Shown: piece by piece, positions 41,966 through 41,985 of the stretch | Layout: each line of letters begins with the position of its first letter | How positions within the stretch are numbered: position 1 is the stretch's first letter | Origin: Pseudomonadota bacterium | Lineage (GTDB): Bacteria > Pseudomonadota > Gammaproteobacteria > Burkholderiales > Rhodocyclaceae | Assembly (NCBI GenBank): GCA_018241685.1 | Contig: JAFEDJ010000002.1 | Coordinates: 1-41,985 of the forward strand | DNA: 41,985 bases | Direction of reading: 5' to 3' | The notes under the pieces: generated by a model | Told to the model about the DNA's origin: nothing | The model's input: the letters and a program-made list of their open reading frames with translations, nothing else | Databases searched by the model: none | Program-made: the position numbers and the translations under genes

Positions 41966-41985
41966 TGGCGTCCCCACGGGGATTC
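41966..41985 (-). tRNA. tRNA-Glu, 3' end only (cut by window edge)
   Basis: These 20 bases are identical to the 3' end of the tRNA-Glu at 41777-41796, including CCA, so a duplicate tRNA-Glu precedes tRNA-Ala. Confidence 0.85.

Overview
The window looks like a chromosomal segment of a high-G+C betaproteobacterium, most likely of the Rhodocyclales/Zoogloea-Thauera-Azoarcus type. That placement is an inference from gene style, the polysaccharide locus and the Glu-Ala-Glu-Asp tRNA string; no rRNA or other phylogenetic marker is present. The backbone (about 5.2-19.5 kb and 38-42 kb) is G+C-rich. The left 5 kb and the middle of the polysaccharide cluster (about 26-32.3 kb) are visibly richer in A+T and look acquired.

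Region 1 (1-5.2 kb) is an accessory patch. It holds two divergent XRE-type regulators separated by a promoter/operator region, a long non-coding stretch with helically phased A/T tracts, an unrecognised 226-residue protein, a decayed ISL3-type transposase, a higBA toxin-antitoxin pair whose toxin carries an in-frame 9-bp tandem repeat, a hypothetical protein resembling DUF3885 proteins, and one small ORF.

Region 2 (5.2-17.9 kb) is a compact Wsp-like chemosensory operon: CheW, CheR-TPR, a second CheW, a CHASE3 chemoreceptor, a CheA-REC hybrid, CheB, and a 1114-residue output protein REC-GAF-GAF-GGDEF(degenerate)-EAL-REC. A hemerythrin-PAS-GGDEF protein with an intact GGDEF motif and I-site follows. 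Where the classical Wsp pathway ends in a diguanylate cyclase (WspR), this one appears to end in a c-di-GMP phosphodiesterase, with an oxygen/redox-type cyclase next to it.

Region 3 (17.9-41.5 kb) is exopolysaccharide (EPS) biosynthesis. pgi (minus) is divergent from a secreted parallel beta-helix protein (plus). A long minus-strand operon runs wza, wzc (tyrosine autokinase), gmd, wzx, wzy, acyltransferase, two glycosyltransferases, wcaF-like, wcaI-like, fcl, ugd, and ends at a strong bidirectional terminator. gmd plus fcl make GDP-L-fucose and ugd makes UDP-glucuronate, so a colanic-acid-like, fucose- and uronate-containing, acetylated polymer is likely. Upstream lie a small exported protein, a divergent WcaJ-type initiating sugar-phosphate transferase, a sugar-1-phosphate nucleotidyltransferase and a low-molecular-weight tyrosine phosphatase, the usual partner of Wzc. 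The intergenic regions here are rich in palindromes and share a CTTTGTAAA word.

Region 4 (41.6 kb to the end) is a minus-strand tRNA operon: (partial Glu), Ala-GGC, Glu-TTC, Asp-GTC, then a perfect hairpin terminator.

A plausible overall logic, as inference: the chemosensory array and the hemerythrin protein set c-di-GMP levels, which in turn govern the EPS machinery encoded downstream.
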